Shown here piece by piece: positions 57,206-64,000 of a DNA stretch of 64,000 nt; the stretch's first letter is position 1, and every line of letters begins with the position of its first letter. The stretch lies in contig NC_054084.1 in NCBI RefSeq assembly GCF_017562075.2, positions 37,821,499-37,885,498 on the forward strand, in the 5' to 3' direction. The position numbers and the translations under genes are program-made. The stretch comes from Anopheles merus (Eukaryota; Arthropoda; Insecta; Diptera; Culicidae). The notes beneath the pieces are model-generated. The model did not search any database. It saw only the letters and a list, made by a program, of their open reading frames with translations, and was not told the origin of the DNA.

Positions 57206-58573
57206 GTGAGTCATGTGGTTGGTTCGGCGAGAGCTGGAGAGAAAGAGAGCGAGCGTGCGCGCCCGTTGGTTACGGTTGGCAACCGTGCCGACACCCAAAC
57301 ACACTCGATACCCGACCAGGATCTGGACGAGTGTTGCGGAAAAGGGGGGAAACCAAGGGCGGTGGGAAAAGAGCGACAGATAAGGAAGGTGGGGGTGGGT
57401 GGTTGGGTGTTTGTATTTTGTTCGGAAGCATAGAAACACCGTACACACTGTGTGCTGCAGAAAGCCAAAATCGAAAGAGCAAACGGTTGTGTGTACACGG
57501 TAGCAGAAGACGTAAAAAGAAAAACCGCGCGAGAGATAGAAAAAGAGAGATAGCTCACTGGACGTACCACCGGGGCGAGGGAGCGGTGCCGATCCACTAG
57601 GACAACAAACGCACATGTGGTTTGCGGATTTGCGCGATACCTTGGCAGCGGGGGCGGTATGAAAAGTGGAAAAATCATAATGGTTTGATAAAAATAGATC
57701 GTCATACAGTTACTCGCCGCGAGCGGGAGGCACCGAACAACAACACAATCGTGCGTGCGTGCGCGCCCCGAACACGGCCTCGGGAAATGGACGATACGAG
57801 CGAGAGAGAAAAAGAGAGAGCGTGCTAGTGAGAGCATCCAGCAAAAGGGGAGCATGAGTGCCCTTTAGTCACTCACGGTGAAGAGGGGGTTCGTTCTGAG
57901 AAATGCTTCGTGTGTGTGTGTGTGTTTCGCTTTATGCTGTGGGAGTTGGGGGGATGATGGGGGGTGGTTTGCGATCTCGTTTGGAGCATGGCTTGAGCGA
58001 GCCGGTTGTTTGTTTCCGTTTCCAATCGGTAGATCAAGATATACGCACACACGCGATTTGCATACGCGGCTTCAACCGGAAGATGCCAGCAAGGTGGGTA
58101 TCAGGACGGGGGGAACGGGTGTTATTTTACATGTGGTAAATCTCACCGCTGCCTAACCTAACGATCGGTTTAATATTTTTGCCCCATTGGCCGGGAGTCA
58201 ATTTATCGGTGTTTGTTTACGGGGGTTGAATCGACTAGCTGATTGCATCATTGGTGTGTGTATGTGTTTTGGTAAGATAAATAAACCACGATCCGATCAG
58301 TTCACGGTGCGGTGCTATATCAAAACTTGCGATCGTATTTGTTGTGCTAATAGTTGGGCGAGATAATGGTGTATGAAAAGACGCTTTCGACTCTTGGCTG
58401 CTCGATTAAGCTCTATTTCGTCGACGTTTAGATCCAGTTCTAACGAGGTGTGGATGCGTTTAGTTTATTAATGGAGTGATAATGGTGGTGAGGGAATTTT
58501 TTTGCAAATATACTGCTCTTTAATTGATGTACTTAAGAGGACAGACGGTTCTACGAAAACTGTATTCTGATTA
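57206..58573. other. Unique sequence, GAGA-rich in part
   Basis: GAGAGAGAAAAAGAGAGAGC at about 57798-57820 and similar purine runs at 57235-57250 and 57530-57550 could bind GAGA factor. (GT)n at 57908-57924. Long minus-strand frames here reflect the purine-rich composition. Confidence 0.35.
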
Positions 58574-58775
58574 CAGGGTTTTCCATGAGTTTTCGTTATT
58601 TTGGGACACTTTATTGACTTTCTAAGTGGAAATGAACTGTATTTGGAATAAGACTCTCCTGCACCCTTGTTGGTTGGTCACAACCGGAATTCCTATTGGA
58701 TTCCAAATAAGGCTCCAAATTCCAACGCAAGAGTTAAAGAAGTATCCCAAAATTGTGAGAACCAATCCTTTTGAC
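58574..58775. mobile_element. Degenerate copy of the TA-flanked MITE
   Basis: Left end TA followed by CAGGGTTTTCCATGAGTTTT, then TTTGGGACACTTTATTGACT as in the 55653 element. The right end is recognisable only as CCCAAAATTGTGAGAACCAA, the inverse of the subterminal block. Confidence 0.55.
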
Positions 58776-59062
58776 TATTTACCAAATTGATGCAAAATAA
58801 ATATTATCATTAAACTATTTATTTGCTCACCATTACGTTGGATTGAGCCATATTTGATTTCTTTAAAGTATATCCCTTAAAATTAATGTATCAAAAAATC
58901 ATTACGATTTTATTGATACTTTTGTAGTTGCTGTGTGAATGTTAGGATGTTCATAAAAGATTTAAATTTATAATTGAATATAATAGTGCGAGAAGGTTTC
59001 GTAGAGTTATATTCCTTTTGTTTTATGGATGGAGATTGATGTAGTTGAATTTTTACCAGAAT

Positions 59063-59292
59063 AGAATATTGCCGGTCTGGTGGTACAGTCGTCAACTCGT
59101 ACGACTTAACAACATGCCCGTCATGGTTTCAAGTGACTCATAGACCGTGCCAACATACGTAGGACTGACTATCCTGCTATGGTAACAATAATTCACTGAA
59201 AGCCAAGCTCACTTTCACTAGTGGGTACAGGCAGGCCTTGACCGACAGCGGTTGTTGTGCCAAAGAAGAAGAAGAAGAAGAAGAATATTGCC
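59063..59292 (+). mobile_element. Full-length SINE200-like copy with 11-bp target duplication
   Basis: AGAATATTGCC flanks the insertion at 59063-59073 and 59282-59292. Inside: GGTCTGGTGGTACAGTCGTC, a damaged box B (TGGTTTCAAGTG), CATACGTAGGACTGACTATC, AAAGCCAAGCTCACTTTCAC, GGCAGGCCTTGACCGACAGC, GTTGTTGTGCC and (AAG)n. The perfect duplication suggests a fairly recent insertion. Confidence 0.92.
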
Positions 59293-59819
59293 AAAACTTC
59301 AAGAAAAATTTAGATTTCTAGCTATTTTAATTACTGGTGTTCAACGAATGGCCTAGCAGGCTCGACTACATAAAATCTTTTTTTGTATTTGAATTTAAAA
59401 TTTATTATTAAGCTAGAAGCTTATCTTAATTTGTATACAACCTTGTGATTCAATCCATTATGGTCTTTATTGTATAACACAATCAGTGGAAGTTGTCCAT
59501 ATGAGAATCCATTCTGTCTGGCCGCGAAGAATACGATGCGTCTATTGAATAGATCACTGGGTTGACCCATTCTGCAAGTCTGTACTTTACTATATTTTAA
59601 ATTGTTCATATCCATCCTCTCGCATAAACTAATACCTTCGGTGTGTTCGATGAGAACTTTACTGCGTCGTCAATTATTGATCTATAATTACATGTTCACT
59701 GATGTAGTGGACCATTGCATTCGGGATTGCAACTGCTTTCAAAACATTGTAGAGATCAATCGAACAATTCAATCTGAAATATTGAATAAAGCTCGGAAGG
59801 TTGTAATATTACATCTTAA

Positions 59820-59850
<31 letters not shown>

Positions 59851-62800
59851 GCCAGATCGCTTTCCTCCGTTCAATACAAAGCGCGCACTACCCAGCAAAT
59901 TACCCACTTAAGTGTAGGGTAATTCAAAATAAAGAGCGAAAACCTTCGAAACATTTACATCATTTTCATAGGTTTCCGTATGGGGGCGGCCTGCACGATT
60001 ACGCCAAGACGGGGGCTGCCGTAACCTTGGCTGTGGAGGGCGAAGCGATCGATGCCGCACGTTGCCGATCATCAAACCGGTCAGAAATTGCCACCTTTCG
60101 AGGTGCGTGCAAGTGCAAGATTTGTTCGTCAAACTTGTAAACAAAATGCTGGCACCAACCGGCGGCCGTTTCGTTTTGCCTTTGATTTTGTTTCACCGGT
60201 AGTGGAGGTGTTGGGGTTGCTCTGTCAACAAGAAAAGAGCCCTCGCGCGCTGATGAGGGTTTGGTTTGCATTATGGCCGGAAGGTGTTTGTAGCTGCCTC
60301 CGCATAAAAATACCCACAGACAAACTTATGCATGCTGACAGACGTTTGCTTTCCTCGAGCATAAATTGTACGCTTCGTTGTAGCCACATGTTCAATGCTC
60401 GGTCTCTCTATCTCTCTGTCTCTTTGGAGCCTTCTTTGGCTCTAGCATGAAAAGCAGCTCTCGCCTGCATCGCATTTGGCAGCTTCCCCTTTAGCCGACG
60501 CCGTGACCGATCGTGATCGCGCGAAGGGGTGGTTGGCCAGCATCAGCGCCAGTATCGCTCTCCGGTATCCGCTTCGGGTATGCTCTTGCTCTCCGTGAGT
60601 GGCGTGCGCGATTGCCCCAACCGAACCGAACCCGCGGGGTTCGGTCGGCGAGCGCCCCAAACAGCCGAATGCGCCGCGTGCCGGCGCGATGGTGGCGCGC
60701 GTATCTAGTTTCGTTGTCGGGCGTCGTCGGGCTCTCGGGGTTTTGCACTTTGTTTAGGTTATATTACGCTGGCGCCGATCGGGAAATTCAGTCAGTTATT
60801 CGCGGTACGTTGCTTGTAATGGTGGCCATTCGCCGTCTGTTTGTCCATTCGTCCTCGTCATCACTGTCGTCCTCGTCGTCGTCGTCATCATCGTCATCGT
60901 CAGCAGCATCATCGTCCTCCCGCTGTGGTGGTTGTTAGAGCACGTTGACGCTGGAAGGCGCCAGCCTCACTTGTGTGGCATTTGTTGAGCGGTGTATGTA
61001 AATTTTGTGTTACGGAAAATTCATTCTGTGTTTTAGTCCAGGCCGTGCCGAGTTTGTGCTGTTCAACCTTATTGGGGTTTCCAAACAGATAAATACATTT
61101 CGTGATGTGAATTTTCAAACTAATCCATCAAGATACTAATCCATCAGAAGTGGAGCATGCTGCTTTACTCTACGTTAATTGTTGTGTGATAGTTTAAAAT
61201 TACTCTCCCTGACTCTAAACGATACTGAGCTGAGAATTGTGTGTTGAAAATCAAAACAGAATTGGAAAAAGTGTTGCATAAAATTTTCACACTGTTTTGC
61301 GGATGCATCTGCTTAGTGGTGCCGAATAACGAAGCTGGTTGGAATAACGAGAAAGAAAATAAAAACGATTATAGCTTAATCATTCCGAACAACATTCCGC
61401 CTGCCAGATCGATTCAAGTGTTACATGTAACACGGTGTAAAGCGTCTGTCGGAATAAGCACTCCCGAATCCATCCGCAAGTAAAGCAGTAACGAAACAAA
61501 ATCAAGTTACACAACTTTATTGTGGATGTTAGATATTTGTATGCGTCTCTCGCTGCGTTTGTGTGTGTGTCTGTGTGTGTCTATGTAAAGATGTGTTTCG
61601 TTTATGCAATAGGAAAATGGGAACTAGAAAATCTAAAAAGAAAAACTTCAATCGTGAAGCATTTTTTTTTTGCTGTTTCTTTTTTTTCTGAGTGGAGCCC
61701 AAAAGTTTAACCTGACAAGCGCTGTGCAGGCATGAGTGGCGCAACACGAGTTCTTTGTGGATTGGCGAAAAAGTAAGATTGAGAAATTAAAAGTGAAATA
61801 GACCGACGCGTGAGGCATTGGCGATGAAGATTGTGGCCTGAAGAATGAAAGAAAGTGGGTAACAGCTTTTGTTGTTGTTGTTGTAGCTCCGCGCGCCCTC
61901 ACTCTCGCTCTCGTTCTTTAACAGTGCCTGTGGGTGCAGTGAAGTGAAAGTGTGAAGATTTTAGCACCAAAGCAGCGCAAAGCAAGCAACAATCTCTATT
62001 TAGAAGCTTCTCTTCTGTTCTGGCATTTTGGGATGGTTTTTTTATGTTTGTTCTTTAAATTCAATTTATTCAATTGCTTTTCAGTCGTAATACAACGCAG
62101 TGATCGGGCCGGATGTGATAACGAGAAGAAGAAAAAAAAACAACCTGTGAATTCACGTTGAAGAAGTGTGTATGTGGCTGTGTAGGTGTACTGTAACGAT
62201 ACCTATTTGGAAACGTCTGTACTTGTGAAGAGTGAAGTGATAGCAGTGACACAACGAAGCAGATTGTTTGCTGTCCGGTCGTGAAAACCCGGTATAACAA
62301 CATTCTTGATCCCGCCGTGGTGCTTCAGCAGTTTGGCTTAGAAATGCGCCATCGTTGACCAAACAACATCATCCGTTACCGGAAGCAAAGTAATGCAATG
62401 TTCTATTTCTCTGTTAAATGCTACTCGTAAGATACTAAATGTGTAAAAAAAAGAATCTTCGTTCTGTTCTGGAAGGCTAGCGATTTCTTAATGGTAATTT
62501 CCTGAGTTTAAACAACAATACGTTTATCGTCGCGACTCGTCCAGCTAAAGCGGGCATCCGTATTCGCTTGATATTAGACTAGCAACTGTGTGTTTGGTTT
62601 TCCCTCCCATACTGTGTTGTTCCATACCAGCCAACGGTTTCCCGGATAAATCGGTTTCCTCGCCGCGTTTTGTTCGGGCGGGCTTCATAGTTCTATTTTT
62701 GAATAGTCTGTAGCTAGCAGCAAACTACTGTTTTTTCTCCGGCTTGGTTTTTGTCGATCGCATTTGCTATGCTGTACATTGACGGACGACATCATCGAGG

Positions 62801-64000
62801 GGAAGGGAAAAGGGTATAGACACACACGTTCAATGGCAGTGGGCAAAAACTACCGCTCTAGAAGCGAAACCGTTTCGTTAGCAAAAACAACAAATATACG
62901 CTTACACCGAGCAGCGCTTACACCGAAAGCGAACACAAACACACAGACACAAAAACACACCACGTGCTCGTTTTTCGCTCTTCTTCTGGTTGCGTCGGAA
63001 AATGATAGATCCCTTTTCCCGGGGACGCGCCAGAGTGCCTGTGTGCGGGGCCGTATTTTGGCCGATTTCCATCGCGGCACTTCCATCGCAGTACGCGTGC
63101 AGCAGAGCGCTGTAAGGTGTTTATGTAAAGTCGCAGACATTTTCCTCGCTCAAACGCCCTCGAGATTTGCCACCGGGACACGCTGCTTTTTTGTTTGCTG
63201 CCTAACGGTTTATCTGTGTGTGTGTGCGCTGCGTTTTCCTTTCTCATTTCATTTTCCCTGGCGGCACCTAATTCGTCAATCCGTTGGCGGCTGTAAGTGG
63301 AAAACGTTCGATTTCAATCGCTCTCTCTCTCTCTCTCCTCCTCTCGCTTTGCACGAAACGGGGTTGCGATGAGGTCCGAAGGGAGCCGGCTGGACGGTTT
63401 CGGTTTTGGGTTGACATTTAAAACTGTTGGTGAAGAAAACTTCTGTCTCGTCTTCTGCCCCCTGTCTGCTCTGCTGGCGGTTCAGCTGATCGATCGCGAG
63501 TGAGGGTCGCACGGGGCAAAAAAATGACGTAGGCCGTAGCTTCGTGACGCGCTGGTGAAGCATTTCTTTTCTGGGAAGCATTAATCGGGATCGGGGAGGT
63601 GTAGAGGACAGTGTGAGAATGCTCATGTAACAGATTTTCTCTGCCAAAACGCGGCGGCTGGGACGTTTTTTTCACAGATCGATGCACAGTAGTGACCGTT
63701 GTGTGTGTTTTCCCTCCGCGCTTTTCGTTCGAAACGATCAAACACAGCAGCGTCGCGATGAAGGGGAAAAGACACGATTGTCGATTGAAGGCAAACCGCC
63801 GCGTGGCGTGGTGGATTGTTTGAAATTGAAAAGAACACCTTCGTTTCGCTTCTGCCGGCACAGAACGGGCAAAGCGACAAGGGTGAAAAGAAACCAAAAG
63901 AATGGACGCGGAAAAACATTGTATAATAGATCGCGTGCACCACCCGCCATCGGAACGGTTCGGAAGGAAATTGTACCTTGTTTTTTTCGTTTTTGCTCTC
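59293..64000. other. Unique sequence with a GC-rich island and microsatellites
   Basis: (ATC)n at 59822-59850; GC-rich, CpG-rich island at about 60480-60760; (GTC)n/(ATC)n at 60850-60915; (GT)n at 61560-61580. Acceptor-like TTGCTTTTCAG ends at 62084 and TGTTTTAGTCCAG ends near 61042, each followed by a short open frame, but without a partner donor in the window. The right edge looks like promoter or 5' UTR sequence. Confidence 0.35.
60480..60760. promoter_or_regulatory. GC- and CpG-rich island, possible promoter
   Basis: Dense CpG (GGTTCGGTCGGCGAGCGCC, GCCGCGTGCCGGCGCGATGG) against an AT-rich background, with an inverted repeat AACCCGCGGGGTT around 60628-60640. TCAGT initiator-like motifs lie at 60788-60796, without a downstream element at the right distance. 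No transcript direction can be assigned. Confidence 0.3.

Noticed and set aside
56936..57855. Minus-strand ORFs of 226 and 214 codons
   Set aside because: They lie in purine-rich DNA and translate to low-complexity Ser/Phe/Pro/Arg-rich text; two frames are open at once, and the plus strand has the better start and donor signals.
1..64000. Bacterial features such as CRISPR arrays, operons, ribosome binding sites
   Set aside because: The window is eukaryotic: SINEs with polymerase III boxes, spliceosomal signals, LINE tails and insect MITEs. Tandem repeats present have no spacer structure.

Overview
This is eukaryotic nuclear DNA, almost certainly from an Anopheles mosquito. The main evidence is a set of tRNA-derived SINEs with a polymerase III box B (GGTTCAAGCCC), a constant body and an (AAG)n tail, which match my recollection of SINE200 of the Anopheles gambiae group. 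3' ends of insect-type non-LTR retrotransposons, many short TIR elements and abundant insect-style microsatellites agree with this. No long conserved protein gene and no tRNA or rRNA gene is visible. The window reads as introns or intergenic DNA with a few short, isolated exons.

Region by region. 1-4720: a PIF/Harbinger-type MITE (824-1294, TTA target duplication), a partial second copy, the 3' end of an RTE-like LINE, a 581-bp GTAGGA satellite, a possible 3'-terminal exon (3636-3794) and a 46-bp LINE-tail insertion. 4.7-13 kb: mostly unique sequence with one good short gene model (two exons, 9001-9119 and 9550-9646; 71 residues with one membrane segment), then two adjacent SINEs. 13.1-14.3 kb: a cluster of mobile-element remnants, including a 299-bp solo LTR with a perfect 5-bp target duplication. 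14.9-15.1 kb: the best first coding exon (65 codons, phase 0 donor). 18.4-20 kb: degenerate satellite-like DNA and a hAT-type nonautonomous element. 24.7-28.2 kb: LINE and SINE debris and two tandem duplications. 28-41.9 kb: long featureless stretch. 41.9-42.5 kb: a second hAT-like element filled with GATTC/GAATC palindromes and holding a nested SINE. 45.7-47.8 kb: phase-compatible exon-like segments on the plus strand, one preceded by a fused 3'/5' splice site that looks like a recursive splice site. 49.2-49.7 kb: 5'-truncated I-like LINE. 51-52.5 kb: a second fused splice site and a possible decayed minus-strand coding region. 55-59.3 kb: TA-flanked MITEs, SINEs and a possible signal-anchor first exon (57028-57205). 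59.3-64 kb: unique, partly GC-rich DNA without an assigned gene.

The plausible coding parts all lie on the plus strand. The exon at 14897-15091 ends in phase 0 and the segments at 45692, 46883 and 47610 continue in compatible phases to a stop with a poly(A) signal 57 nt downstream. A single gene with an intron of about 30 kb is therefore possible, but this is inference. I recognise none of the predicted proteins, so no gene symbols are given.
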